NCBI RefSeq assembly: GCF_040222615.1
Contig: NZ_JAVKCQ010000108.1
Span: forward strand, 1-64,000
Reading direction: 5' to 3'
Source: Haliea sp040222615
GTDB lineage: Bacteria; Pseudomonadota; Gammaproteobacteria; Pseudomonadales; Halieaceae
Length of the DNA: 64,000 nt
The notes beneath the pieces were generated by a model. It saw only the letters and a program-made list of their open reading frames with translations, ran no database searches and was not told the DNA's origin. Positions 34,543-43,416 of the stretch are shown piece by piece. The position numbers and the translations under genes were made by a program. Position 1 is the first letter of the stretch, and every line of letters begins with the position of its first letter.

Positions 34543-35738
34543 CCGCCGACCTCTTCCTCCGCGCCGGCGCTGACCGCCGCATCGGGGCGGGGCATCTCTG
34601 GGTCTACTCCAACGAAGTCGATGTTCAGCGCAGCCCTCTGCAGGCCTTCAGCGCCGGTGACCGGGTCGCTGTGCGCAAGGCTGACGGCGCTCTGCTGGGT
34701 TCGGCCTACATGGAGCCCCAGGCACTGATTTGCGCCCGGATATATGCTCCAGGCCGGGACCAGGTCCTCGACGCCGCCTGGTTGCAGGCCCTGGCTGCGC
34801 GCGCCCTGGCCAGCCGCGAAGCGTTGCTGGCGGACAGCTGTTACCGGCTGGTCTACGGCGACAGCGACGGTATTCCCGGGCTGGTGCTGGACCGGTTTGG
34901 CGATTACCTGGTGATGCAGTTCCACAACGCCGGCATTGAGCGCTACGAGGCGGAAATTGTGGCGGCGCTGGTGGCCCTGCTGCAGCCGCGGGGTATCCTG
35001 CTGCGCGCCGACAGCCGCAGCCGCCGCGAGCAGAACCTGCCGGAGCGGATCGAGGTAGTCTATGGCGAGGTGCCGGACACGGTGCCGCTGCGGGAAAACG
35101 GCGTGTCCTTCCAGGTGCCGGTGTTTCAGGGCCAGAAAACCGGCTGGTTCTACGACCATCGCATGGCCCGGGCGCGGCTCGCCAGCTATGCCCCCGGCCA
35201 GCGGGTACTGGATGTCTACAGCTATATCGGTGGCTGGGGTATCCAGGCCGCCGCCTTCGGCGCCAGCGAGGTGCACTTCGTCGACAGCTCGGCCACCGCG
35301 CTGGAGGGTGTGCTGGCCAATGCCGCGCTGAACGGCTTCGAGGACAGGGTTCATGTGCGCCAGGGCCAGGCGGCGGAAACCCTGCAGGCCCTGCAGCGCG
35401 AGGGCGAGAGCTTCGACCTGGTGATTCTGGATCCCCCCGCGTTTATCCAGCGCCGCAAGGATATCAAGAAGGGCATCAAGGCTTACCAGCGGATCAATGA
35501 GCTGGGGCTCGGTGTGCTGCGCCCCGGCGGGGTACTGGTTTCGGGTTCCTGCTCCATGCACCTGGCGCGGGCGGATCTCATTGCGGCCATGCAGGGCGCG
35601 GCCCGGCGCAGTAACTGCGAATTGCGGATACTGGAGCAGGGCGGGCAGGGCCCGGACCACCCGGTCCACCCGCTGATCCCGGAAACCGAGTATTTGAAAT
35701 CGGTGTTTGCGCGCCGCCTCAGCCCCGCAGGGATATGA
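34539..35738 (+). CDS. rlmI: 23S rRNA cytosine-C5 methyltransferase RlmI
   Basis: 399 residues. An N-terminal PUA domain (about 1-75, GHLWVYSNEV) is followed by a Rossmann methyltransferase with RVLDVYSYIGGWGIQAA (about 223-239) and catalytic region LVILDPPAFIQ (about 293) plus a Cys in SGSCSMHL (about 341). This layout is that of RlmI (YccW), which makes m5C1962 in 23S rRNA. GTG start overlaps gcvH stop. Its 3' end overlaps the convergent HAD gene by 20 nt. Confidence 0.9.
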   Translation: MTADLFLRAGADRRIGAGHLWVYSNEVDVQRSPLQAFSAGDRVAVRKADGALLGSAYMEPQALICARIYAPGRDQVLDAAWLQALAARALASREALLADSCYRLVYGDSDGIPGLVLDRFGDYLVMQFHNAGIERYEAEIVAALVALLQPRGILLRADSRSRREQNLPERIEVVYGEVPDTVPLRENGVSFQVPVFQGQKTGWFYDHRMARARLASYAPGQRVLDVYSYIGGWGIQAAAFGASEVHFVDSSATALEGVLANAALNGFEDRVHVRQGQAAETLQALQREGESFDLVILDPPAFIQRRKDIKKGIKAYQRINELGLGVLRPGGVLVSGSCSMHLARADLIAAMQGAARRSNCELRILEQGGQGPDHPVHPLIPETEYLKSVFARRLSPAGI

Positions 35739-36375
35739 TCGGCCAGCTGGCCTCCAGGGCGCGCGCTTTCAGGGTCGGATCCGGGTCCACCGCCACGGCG
35801 TAGTCCACCTGCTCCAGCAGGGGAAGGTCGTTGTGTGAGTCGCTGTAGAACCAGCTCCCGGCCAGGTTCAGTTGCTGTTGTTGCAGCCAGGCCCGCAGGC
35901 GCACAACCTTGCCGCTGTGATACGAGGGAACGCCAACGGGTTCCCCGGTGTAGCGGCCATCGCTGATTTCTGCCTCGCAGGCCAGCAGGTCGGCGATGCC
36001 GAGCGCGTCGACAATGGGGCGGGTGATGAAGTGGTTGGTGGCGGTGATGACCAGCAGCCGGTGCCCCTGGCGCCGGTGGCTGTCTATCAGCCGCAGTGCC
36101 TGCGGCAGCATGATGGGTTCGATCTTGTCCCGCATGAACTGCCGGTGCAGGGGCGCCAGCTCTTCCGGCGAGTGGCCCTTGAGCGGGCCCAGCGCGAAGC
36201 GCAGGTAGGCATCGATATCCAGGGTGCCGGCCTGGTAATCGCGGTAGAAGCGTTCGTTGTCGCGGGCAAAGGAAGCGCTGTCCACCAGGGCCTGTTCACA
36301 GACGAACTGGCCCCAGAGATTGTCGCTGTCGCCGCCTATCAGGGTGTTGTCGAGGTCGAATATGGCAAGTGTCAT
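35719..36375 (-). CDS. HAD-IB family phosphatase (SerB-like)
   Basis: 218 residues. HAD motif I is FDLDNTL with nucleophile Asp7 and acid Asp9; motif II lies in LLVITATNHF (about 107), motif III Lys in SGKVVRLRAWL and motif IV in FYSDSHNDLPLLE (about 170). The fold matches the subfamily that includes phosphoserine phosphatase-like and CicA-type enzymes; a homologue lies beside rppH in pseudomonads. The substrate is uncertain. Start at 36375 (MTLAIFDLDNT); divergent from rppH. Confidence 0.88.
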   Translation of the reverse strand: MTLAIFDLDNTLIGGDSDNLWGQFVCEQALVDSASFARDNERFYRDYQAGTLDIDAYLRFALGPLKGHSPEELAPLHRQFMRDKIEPIMLPQALRLIDSHRRQGHRLLVITATNHFITRPIVDALGIADLLACEAEISDGRYTGEPVGVPSYHSGKVVRLRAWLQQQQLNLAGSWFYSDSHNDLPLLEQVDYAVAVDPDPTLKARALEASWPIISLRG

Positions 36376-36483
36376 GGCGTCTCCAGGCAGCCGTTTATGG
36401 TAGCGTGGGGAGTACCCAGAGTAAATTTCACGGCGACGGGAAAGTGTGGAACAATAGCCCGCCTGATAAAAAGGTAGTCTGCG

Positions 36484-36978
36484 GTGATTGATTCGGATGG
36501 ATTCAGGCCCAACGTCGGCATCATGCTGGCCAATGATGCCGGCCAGTTGCTGTGGGCGCGGCGCATAGGCGGCCGCGATGCCTGGCAGTTTCCGCAGGGC
36601 GGGATCAACACCGGTGAATCCGCCGAGCAGGCCCTCTACCGCGAGTTGGAAGAGGAAGTCGGGTTGGCCGAGGACGCTGTGCGGGTGGTGGCTGCGACAC
36701 GCGGCTGGCTGCGCTATCGGTTGCCCCGGCGCTTTATCCGCAAAGGGGAGCAGCCGGTCTGCATTGGCCAGAAGCAGAAATGGTTTCTGCTGCATCTGCG
36801 GGCCGACGATGACGCCGTCCGCCTGGATGCCAACAGCAAGCCCGAGTTCGACCACTGGCAGTGGGTCAGCTACTGGTATCCGCTGAACCAGGTGGTTGCG
36901 TTCAAGCGCGAGGTGTACCGCCGCGCCCTCAAGGAACTGGCCCCACCGCTGGCACGCATTACCCGGGAGCGCGCCTGA
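36484..36978 (+). CDS. rppH: RNA pyrophosphohydrolase
   Basis: Removes pyrophosphate from mRNA 5' ends, starting RNase E decay. 164 residues beginning with GTG (MIDSDGFRPNVGIML). The Nudix box GGINTGESAEQALYRELEEEVGL occupies about 39-61 and the family motif WQFPQGG precedes it. It overlaps ptsP by one nucleotide (TGATG), as in the conserved rppH-ptsP pair. Confidence 0.97.
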   Translation: MIDSDGFRPNVGIMLANDAGQLLWARRIGGRDAWQFPQGGINTGESAEQALYRELEEEVGLAEDAVRVVAATRGWLRYRLPRRFIRKGEQPVCIGQKQKWFLLHLRADDDAVRLDANSKPEFDHWQWVSYWYPLNQVVAFKREVYRRALKELAPPLARITRERA

Positions 36979-39260
36979 TGGCGGCGATGATGCTGGAAAC
37001 ACTCCGCAACATTGTCCAGGAGGTCAATGCTGCCGAAGGCCTCAATGATGCCCTGAATATCATCGTCAAGCGGGTCCGCGATGCGATGGGCACGGAGGTC
37101 TGCAGTGTCTACATGCGCGATGAGCACAGCGGGCGCCTCGTGTTCCGCGCCACCGAAGGCCTGAACCCGCTGCAGATTGGCGAAGCCAGCCTTGCTCCCG
37201 GGCAGGGGCTGGTGGGCCTGGTGGCCAGTCGCGAAGAGCCGGTCAACCTGGAGGATGCCGAGAGCCACCCCAGCTTCCAGTTGCTCAAGGGACTCGGTGA
37301 GGAGTCCTTCCACGCCTTTCTCGGCGTACCCATCATCCACCAGCGCGACGTGCTGGGGGTGCTGGTTATCCAGCAGGCCAAGCGGCGTCGGTTCGACGAG
37401 AGCGAAGAAGCCTTTCTGGTCACCATGTCGGCGCAGCTGGCGGGGGTCATTGCCCACGCCCGGGTTACCGGCGCGGTGCAGGAAGAGCTGCGCAACGGCG
37501 CCGGTGGCCCGGCGCGCATCAACGGTATCGCCGGAGCGCCGGGAATCGCGATTGGCACCGCGGTGGTGGTCTCCCCGGTCGCGGACCTCTACGCGGTGCC
37601 CCGCAAGCAGGCCGGCAACCGGCGCGCCGAGTTACGCGCCTTCAAGGCGGCGTTGGCGGCGGTGCGCAACGATATCCAGGCGGTATCCGAGAACCTGCGC
37701 GGGGAAATGAATCCGGAAGACCACGCCCTGTTTGATGTCTACCTGGGCATACTCGACGACTCCGCTATCGGCGGCGAAGTGGCCCGCCTGATCAAGGCCG
37801 GGCAGTGGGCCCAGGGCGCTCTCAGCGAGGTGATGATCAAACACATACGCCATTTCGAGCGCATGGAGCACAGTTACCTGCGGGAGCGCGCAGTCGATGT
37901 AAAGGATCTGGGTACGCGAGTACTTGCTTACTTGCAGGATGAGGCAGAGAAAGAGCTCAAGTCCTACCCGGAGCAGACCATTCTGGTTGGCGAGGAGCTG
38001 ACGGCATCGGCCCTGGGAGAGGTGCCCAGAGAGCGGCTGGCCGGGCTGATATCGGTGCGCGGTTCCGGCAACTCACACGTCGCTATTCTCGCGCGGGCGA
38101 TGGGCGTACCCACCGTCATGGGCGCGGTGGACCTCCCCTATACCCGGCTCCAGGACCGCGAGGTGGTGATCGATGGCTACAACGGCATCGTGCACCTGAA
38201 CCCCTTGCCGGAGGTGCGTGCGCGGTTCCAGGACCTGGTGGACCAGGACCACGCGGTATCCCGGGACCTGGAGTCCCTGCGTGACCTGCCCTGCGAAACC
38301 CTGGACGGCCACCGCTTGCCGCTTTGGGTCAACACCGGTCTCATGGCGGACGTGACCCGCTCGCTGGAGCAGGGCGCGGAGGGTGTCGGCCTGTACCGCA
38401 CGGAAGTCCCGTTCCTGTTGCGCGAACGCTTTCCCAGTGAAGAGGAGCAGCGCCAGATCTATCGCGAGCAGCTGGAGGCATTTGCCCCCAGGCCGGTCAC
38501 CATGCGCACCCTCGACATCGGCGGCGACAAGGCGCTGCCCTACTTCCCCATAAGCGAGGACAACCCTTTCCTGGGCTGGCGCGGCATCCGCGTCACCCTC
38601 GATCATCCGGAGATCTTCCTCGCCCAGGTCCGGGCCATGATCAAGGCCAATGCCGGCCTCGGCAACCTGCGTATTCTGCTGCCCATGATCAGCAATATCG
38701 TCGAGCTGGAGGAGGCGATGCGCCTGATTCAGCGGGGGCACCGGGAGATCGTGCAGGAAGGTACCGATGTGCCGCTGCCGCCCATCGGGGTGATGGTGGA
38801 GGTGCCCTCCGCGGTCTACCAGGCACGCGCCCTGGCGCGGCGGGCGGACTTCCTGTCGGTGGGCAGCAATGACCTGACCCAGTACCTGCTGGCGGTGGAT
38901 CGCAACAACTCACGGGTGGCGGATCTCTACCACTCGTTTCATCCCGCGGTTCTGCAGGCCCTGTGCGACGTGGCCGAGGCGGGGCGAGCGGAGGGTAAAC
39001 CGGTCAGCATCTGTGGCGAGCTGGCGGGAGACCCGCTGGCAGCGGTGCTGCTGCTGGCAATGGGTTACGACGTGCTGTCGATGAACGCGACCGCTCTACT
39101 GAGAGTAAAGAAAACACTGCGCAGCATCACCCGGGCCGATGCCTGCGATCTGCTGGAGGAAGTAATGCTGCTGGAGCACTCCAGCGAGGTACTCCAGCGC
39201 CTGCAGCGGCTGGTGGCCGAGACCGGGTTGCAGCAATTCATTCACGCGCCGCTGGATTGA
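36978..39260 (+). CDS. ptsP: Phosphoenolpyruvate-protein phosphotransferase of the nitrogen PTS (EI-Ntr)
   Basis: 760 residues. An N-terminal GAF domain (about 20-165) would sense a small nitrogen metabolite, followed by the EI fold: swivelling domain with phospho-His in GSGNSHVAILARAMGVPTVMG (about 367) and the C-terminal PEP-binding barrel (YRTEVPFLLRERFP, LDIGGDKALPYF, VGSNDLTQYLLAVDR). It feeds phosphate to NPr and EIIA-Ntr encoded elsewhere. Start at 36978 overlaps the rppH stop. Its last 19 nt overlap the convergent NRDE gene. Confidence 0.96.
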   Translation: MAAMMLETLRNIVQEVNAAEGLNDALNIIVKRVRDAMGTEVCSVYMRDEHSGRLVFRATEGLNPLQIGEASLAPGQGLVGLVASREEPVNLEDAESHPSFQLLKGLGEESFHAFLGVPIIHQRDVLGVLVIQQAKRRRFDESEEAFLVTMSAQLAGVIAHARVTGAVQEELRNGAGGPARINGIAGAPGIAIGTAVVVSPVADLYAVPRKQAGNRRAELRAFKAALAAVRNDIQAVSENLRGEMNPEDHALFDVYLGILDDSAIGGEVARLIKAGQWAQGALSEVMIKHIRHFERMEHSYLRERAVDVKDLGTRVLAYLQDEAEKELKSYPEQTILVGEELTASALGEVPRERLAGLISVRGSGNSHVAILARAMGVPTVMGAVDLPYTRLQDREVVIDGYNGIVHLNPLPEVRARFQDLVDQDHAVSRDLESLRDLPCETLDGHRLPLWVNTGLMADVTRSLEQGAEGVGLYRTEVPFLLRERFPSEEEQRQIYREQLEAFAPRPVTMRTLDIGGDKALPYFPISEDNPFLGWRGIRVTLDHPEIFLAQVRAMIKANAGLGNLRILLPMISNIVELEEAMRLIQRGHREIVQEGTDVPLPPIGVMVEVPSAVYQARALARRADFLSVGSNDLTQYLLAVDRNNSRVADLYHSFHPAVLQALCDVAEAGRAEGKPVSICGELAGDPLAAVLLLAMGYDVLSMNATALLRVKKTLRSITRADACDLLEEVMLLEHSSEVLQRLQRLVAETGLQQFIHAPLD

Positions 39261-40051
39261 GGCCCGGCGGCGCAGCTGAAAGTCGCGCTGTTGCGGGCGG
39301 TCTCGCGGCCCCACGGGTCAAAACTGAGCTCTTCCCAGCTCGCAGTCACACCTCCCGCGCGCCCGCCTTGCTGCAGCCACAAGCTGGTGGTCGAGCGGGT
39401 GCCGTAATCCTGCGAAACGATAAACTGGGCCGATAACAGACGGTCCATGGTTTCCCGCAAACCCAGCGGATGCAGGTCGGCTTCGTCCGCCAGGCTCCGG
39501 TCCGATACTGCCCGGCGCAGCGCCTCGTGGTCCAGGCTGGGCGAGTCGAGCAGCGGTTCGAGCCGCTGCCTGGCTCTCGCCAGTTTTGGCCAGGGGGTGT
39601 TGAGCTGTGCATTGCTCAGGCCGTAAACCCCTGGCGCCAGCGCTCGTGGCCGGTGCTCGGCCGTGCTGTTGCTGAAGTACCAAAGGCCCGCGGTATCGCC
39701 CACCAGCAGGTTGAACCCGGCGTAGTCACCGGCGCGCTCTTCTACTCCCCGCAGGAAGGCAGCGGGACTCCCGGTCCCGGTCAGGAACGCCAGCGGCAAC
39801 TCGCCCCGGGACCGCGGCGCAGGCTGGGTCCGGCCGGGGTCGCGGTAATTGGTAATCGCCGCGAATCGGCCCTGGCGGGTGACCCCCATCCAGGTGCCGC
39901 CGGCCTCAAGGTCCCGGCCGGCGAGCAGGTCCGGGTGCTCGGGCCAGAAGCCTGAGGGCGCTGTCGCGCGGCGGTGGAACTCGTCGCGATTGGCGGCCAG
40001 CAGCAGGGGGAAGGCAGGCCTGACTTTCCAGGCGAATACAATCAGACACAT
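39242..40051 (-). CDS. NRDE family protein (TANGO2-like)
   Basis: 269 residues. It begins MCLIVFAW and has the diagnostic AANRDEFHRR (about 19-28), then RDLEAGGTWMGV, AITNYRD and GLSNAQLNTPWPKL. Members have an Ntn-hydrolase-like fold with Cys2 as possible nucleophile; the bacterial function is unsettled, with haem handling proposed for TANGO2 relatives. Convergent overlap with ptsP by 19 nt. Confidence 0.9.
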   Translation of the reverse strand: MCLIVFAWKVRPAFPLLLAANRDEFHRRATAPSGFWPEHPDLLAGRDLEAGGTWMGVTRQGRFAAITNYRDPGRTQPAPRSRGELPLAFLTGTGSPAAFLRGVEERAGDYAGFNLLVGDTAGLWYFSNSTAEHRPRALAPGVYGLSNAQLNTPWPKLARARQRLEPLLDSPSLDHEALRRAVSDRSLADEADLHPLGLRETMDRLLSAQFIVSQDYGTRSTTSLWLQQGGRAGGVTASWEELSFDPWGRETARNSATFSCAAGPQSSGA

Positions 40052-40104
40052 CGCGTCGCAGTGCTCCTCGCGTCAGGGAGCCATCGTGCCAGTTGTCGCT
40101 GTAA

Positions 40105-40133
40105 TTGTGAATCGGCCCGCCGTGCAGGATAAT
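40105..40133 (+). promoter_or_regulatory. Candidate promoter of lgt-thyA-folA
   Basis: TTGTGA (40105-40110), 17-nt spacer, GATAAT (40128-40133), about 75 bp before lgt in the 157-bp gap after the NRDE gene. The rest of that gap shows nothing else. Confidence 0.5.
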
Positions 40134-40208
40134 GAGCGGCCCTGACTCGCCGCCGTCCGGACAGGCACTGCCACCGCTGCGCGCGACATTGCTTCAAGAC
40201 CGGAGACT

Positions 40209-41015
40209 ATGCTGCCCTATCCCGATATAGACCCCGTTGCCTTTTCGCTGGGACCGGCCCAGGTGCACTGGTATGGACTCACCTACCTGGCGGGGCTCGC
40301 CTTTGCCTGGTGGCTCGGTGTCAGGCGCAGTGCCCGGCCCGATGTGCCGCTGCAGCGCGAGCACATAGACGATCTCATTTTCTTCAGTGCCCTCGGCGTT
40401 GTGCTGGGCGGGAGGATTGGCTACGCGATCTTCTATGGCGGCGACCGCCTGCTGGAGAACCCGCTCTGGTTGCTGCAGGTCTGGCAGGGTGGGATGTCGT
40501 TCCACGGTGGCCTGCTCGGCGTCATCATCGCCATGTTCTGGTTTGCCCGCAGCCGAGAGCTGGCCGTGGGCTCGGTGCTGGACCTGGCCGCCCTGCTGAC
40601 CCCCATGGGGCTGGCGCTGGGCAGGCTGGGCAATTTCATCGGCCAGGAGCTCTGGGGCCGTCCCGCGGATGTTCCCTGGGCGATGGTGTTCCCCAATGAT
40701 CCCTTGCAGCTCGCGCGCCACCCCTCCCAGTTGTACCAGTTCGCCCTGGAGGGTCTGTTGCTGTTTTTTGTCATGCTCTGGTTCACCGCCCGGCCGCGCC
40801 CGACCTGGGCCGCCAGCGGGGTGTTTTGCGTGGGCTACGGTTGCCTGCGCTTCTTCGCGGAGTTTTTTCGCGAGCCGGACATTCACATCGGCTTCCAGGC
40901 TTTCGGCTGGCTGACCCGTGGCCAGCTTCTGTGCCTGCCCATGCTGGTGCTGGGCCTGTTCCTGCTGTGGTGGGCCTATCGTCACCCGGTTGAAGCCGGC
41001 AAGGAGCTGCGTTGA
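40209..41015 (+). CDS. lgt: Prolipoprotein diacylglyceryl transferase
   Basis: Inner-membrane enzyme adding diacylglycerol to lipobox cysteines. 268 residues with about seven membrane helices. The Lgt signature GRLGNFIGQELWGRPADVPW lies near 137-156, with the N-terminal HWYGLTYLAGLAF and the conserved HGGLLGV. GGAG precedes the ATG. First of lgt-thyA-folA, with 1- and 2-nt gaps between genes. Confidence 0.97.
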   Translation: MLPYPDIDPVAFSLGPAQVHWYGLTYLAGLAFAWWLGVRRSARPDVPLQREHIDDLIFFSALGVVLGGRIGYAIFYGGDRLLENPLWLLQVWQGGMSFHGGLLGVIIAMFWFARSRELAVGSVLDLAALLTPMGLALGRLGNFIGQELWGRPADVPWAMVFPNDPLQLARHPSQLYQFALEGLLLFFVMLWFTARPRPTWAASGVFCVGYGCLRFFAEFFREPDIHIGFQAFGWLTRGQLLCLPMLVLGLFLLWWAYRHPVEAGKELR

Positions 41016-41016
41016 T

Positions 41017-41850
41017 ATGCGCCAGTACCTGGATCTGCTGCAGGATATACTCGACCACGGCGCTCACAAGGGAGACCGCACCGGCACGGGCACGCTGTCG
41101 GTGTTCGGCCGCCAGTTCCGTCACGACCTGGCGGACGGCTTTCCGCTGCTGACCACCAAGAAACTGCACCTCAAGAGCATCGTCAACGAGCTGATCTGGT
41201 TTCTGAATGGCGATACGAATACGCGCTGGCTGAAGGAAAACGGCGTCAGCATCTGGGATGAATGGGCTACCGAAACGGGCGATCTGGGGCCGATCTATGG
41301 CGCCCAGTGGACCGCCTGGCCGACCCGCGATGGCGGCAGCATCAACCAGATTGACTACGTGATCGATTGCCTGCGCAACAATCCCGACAGCCGGCGGATC
41401 CTGTTTCATGGCTGGAACGTCGAGTTCCTGCCAGACGAAAAGCTGAGCCCCCAGGACAACGTCCGCGCGGGGCGAATGGCCCTGCCTCCCTGTCACCTTC
41501 TCTACCAGTTCTACGTGGCGCAGGGGAAGCTGTCCTCCCAGCTGCTGATTCGCTCCAGCGATTCCTTCCTCGGCCTGCCCTACAACACCGCCAGCCTCGC
41601 CCTGCTGACCCTGATGCTGGCGCAACAGTGCGACCTGGAACCGGGAGAGATCGTCATCTGTACCGGCGACTCCCACATTTACAGCAATCACCTCGATCAG
41701 GTACGCGAGCAGCTGGGACGTGCGCCGCGGCCGTTGCCGCGGCTGGAAATCCTGCGTCGCCCGGGCTCGATCTACGACTACCGGTTCGAGGACTTCCGCC
41801 TGCACGATTACGACCCGCACCCCCATATCGCTGCGCCGGTGGCGGTCTAG
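41017..41850 (+). CDS. thyA: Thymidylate synthase
   Basis: Methylates dUMP to dTMP with methylene-tetrahydrofolate. 277 residues, slightly longer than the E. coli enzyme (264). Catalytic Cys159 lies in ALPPCHLLYQFYV; GDRTGTGTLSVFG, TTKKLHLKSI and LGLPYNTASLALL are diagnostic. AAGGAG lies 10 nt before the ATG. Operon partner folA regenerates the folate it oxidises. Confidence 0.98.
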   Translation: MRQYLDLLQDILDHGAHKGDRTGTGTLSVFGRQFRHDLADGFPLLTTKKLHLKSIVNELIWFLNGDTNTRWLKENGVSIWDEWATETGDLGPIYGAQWTAWPTRDGGSINQIDYVIDCLRNNPDSRRILFHGWNVEFLPDEKLSPQDNVRAGRMALPPCHLLYQFYVAQGKLSSQLLIRSSDSFLGLPYNTASLALLTLMLAQQCDLEPGEIVICTGDSHIYSNHLDQVREQLGRAPRPLPRLEILRRPGSIYDYRFEDFRLHDYDPHPHIAAPVAV

Positions 41851-41852
41851 CT

Positions 41853-42368
41853 GTGCCCGCCCGGCTCGCCCTGATGGTGGCGATGGCTGCGAACGGGGTC
41901 ATTGGTCGCGACAATGGCCTGCCCTGGCATCTGCCCGAAGACCTGCGTTATTTCAAGCGCACTACGCTGGGCAAGCCGGTGATCATGGGGCGCAAGACTT
42001 TCGAGTCCATCGGCCGGCCACTGCCCGGGCGCCCCAATATCGTGGTTTCCCGCAGTGGCGGGTGGTCGGCGGCCGGTGTGACGGTGACGGATTCCCTGCA
42101 GTCTGCCCTGGCGTGCGCGCGGGCGCTGGCGCAGGAGAGCGGCGCGCAAGAGCTGGTAGTGATCGGTGGCGCGCAGGTCTACGAGGCGGCGCTGCCGCTG
42201 GCGAGCCGCCTTTACGTTACTGAAGTTCACGCCGCGGTTGCCGGCGATACCTGGTTTCCCCCGGTAGATCTCGCCCGGTGGCGGGAAATCGCCAGGGAAG
42301 AGCACGCAGCAAGCCCCGACAATCCTTATCCCTACGCTGTTGTGGTTTACGAGCGGGCTCAGGGCTAG
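41853..42368 (+). CDS. folA: Dihydrofolate reductase
   Basis: Reduces dihydrofolate with NADPH. 171 residues. The start is GTG two nucleotides after thyA, giving MPARLALMVAMAANGVIGRDN. Catalytic Asp30 lies in WHLPEDLRYFK; VIMGRKTFESIGRPLPGR and VIGGAQVYEAAL are the NADPH-binding segments. The same frame is open far upstream inside thyA, which is not coding for this protein. Confidence 0.97.
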   Translation: MPARLALMVAMAANGVIGRDNGLPWHLPEDLRYFKRTTLGKPVIMGRKTFESIGRPLPGRPNIVVSRSGGWSAAGVTVTDSLQSALACARALAQESGAQELVVIGGAQVYEAALPLASRLYVTEVHAAVAGDTWFPPVDLARWREIAREEHAASPDNPYPYAVVVYERAQG

Positions 42369-42478
42369 ATTCACAGTTGCTTGACGCCAACAAGTGTTAC
42401 CTTTACCATCTTTTTCGCCATTCCCCGTAACCTTTCTACACGTTTCTGGAAAATGCCGGGAGCTCTGCAGAGGATTGA

Positions 42479-42507
42479 TTGAAAATGGTGGGGTATTGAG
42501 TTTAAAT
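42479..42507 (+). promoter_or_regulatory. Candidate promoter of the TonB2-like cluster
   Basis: TTGAAA (42479-42484), 17-nt spacer, TTAAAT (42502-42507), about 125 bp upstream of the first gene. The whole 262-bp gap is unusually AT-rich for this window and contains repeated TACCTTT/TAACCTTT words (about 42401-42433); no clear Fur box is seen. Confidence 0.5.
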
Positions 42508-42630
42508 TCTTCACCTCGGTTTACCGGCACGCAGATTTCCACTGATTAACGTAGTATCGTAGAACCTAGTACCGAGTCGCGCTGTCTCAGCACTGAATCA
42601 CTCTTGTTGGAAATAGGAAGCACAATTCCC

Positions 42631-43416
42631 ATGACTATGCATCGATTGAAGAACGTATTGATCGCTGCGCTGGTAGCCACTGGCACCCTCCTGGGCGCCA
42701 CGGCAGCAGTGCAAGCCAATACCCTGGACTCCATTCTGGAGGTCGGGGAATCCCGCAACAAGGCTGCCCGTGAGTCGCAGGTGAAGATCGACCGCCTGGC
42801 GGACGAAACCCGTGACCTGCTGACCGACTACAAGGCGGTGATGAAGCAGGTTGATGGCCTCAAGGTCTACAACGCGCGCCTGCAGCGTCAGATAGACAAC
42901 CAGATGCGCCGCATTGCGGACATCGAGGAGTCCATCAACGAGGTGACGGTCATCCAGCGTCAGATGACGCCACTGGTAATCCGCATGATTGACAGCCTTG
43001 AGCAGTTCGTCAATCTGGATGTGCCGTTCAACATAGACGAGCGTCGCGAGCGTATTGCCTTCCTGCGCAGCAACGTCGATCGCTCGGATCTGACCGTTGC
43101 CGAAAAGTTCCGCCAGGTGCTGGAAGCCTACAACATCGAGCTGCAGTATGGTCGCGGCTTCGACAGCTACAGCGACTCAATCGAAATCAACGGCGTGATT
43201 CGTGACGTGGACTTCCTGCGCATCGGTCGTCTGTCCCTGGTCTACCAGACCACCGACGGCAACGAAAGCGGCGTCTGGAACAACGAGACCAAGAGCTGGG
43301 ATCCGCTGCCATCTGGCGACTATGCCAACGACATCCGCAAGGGTGTCCGCATTGCCAAGCGCCAGGCCACCATCGATCTTCTCAACATGCCCGTAGCTGC
43401 ACCGGAGGCTAACTAA
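42631..43416 (+). CDS. DUF3450-family exported protein
   Basis: 261 residues with a signal peptide (cleavage near AAVQANT). Residues about 40-120 form a long coiled coil (ESQVKIDRLADETRDLL, VYNARLQRQIDNQMRRIADIE), followed by a beta-rich C-terminal part (VDFLRIGRLSLVYQT, ESGVWNNETKSW). This family is found at the head of TtpC/ExbB/ExbD/TonB2 clusters in marine Gammaproteobacteria. The start at 42631 is chosen by AGGAAG and the signal peptide. It overlaps the next gene by one base (TAATG). A structural role in the energy-transducing complex is inferred. Confidence 0.9.
   Translation: MTMHRLKNVLIAALVATGTLLGATAAVQANTLDSILEVGESRNKAARESQVKIDRLADETRDLLTDYKAVMKQVDGLKVYNARLQRQIDNQMRRIADIEESINEVTVIQRQMTPLVIRMIDSLEQFVNLDVPFNIDERRERIAFLRSNVDRSDLTVAEKFRQVLEAYNIELQYGRGFDSYSDSIEINGVIRDVDFLRIGRLSLVYQTTDGNESGVWNNETKSWDPLPSGDYANDIRKGVRIAKRQATIDLLNMPVAAPEAN

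Noticed and set aside
41367..41852. Long N-terminal part of the DHFR frame
   Set aside because: It lies inside thyA in another frame; the GTG at 41853 gives a normal DHFR.
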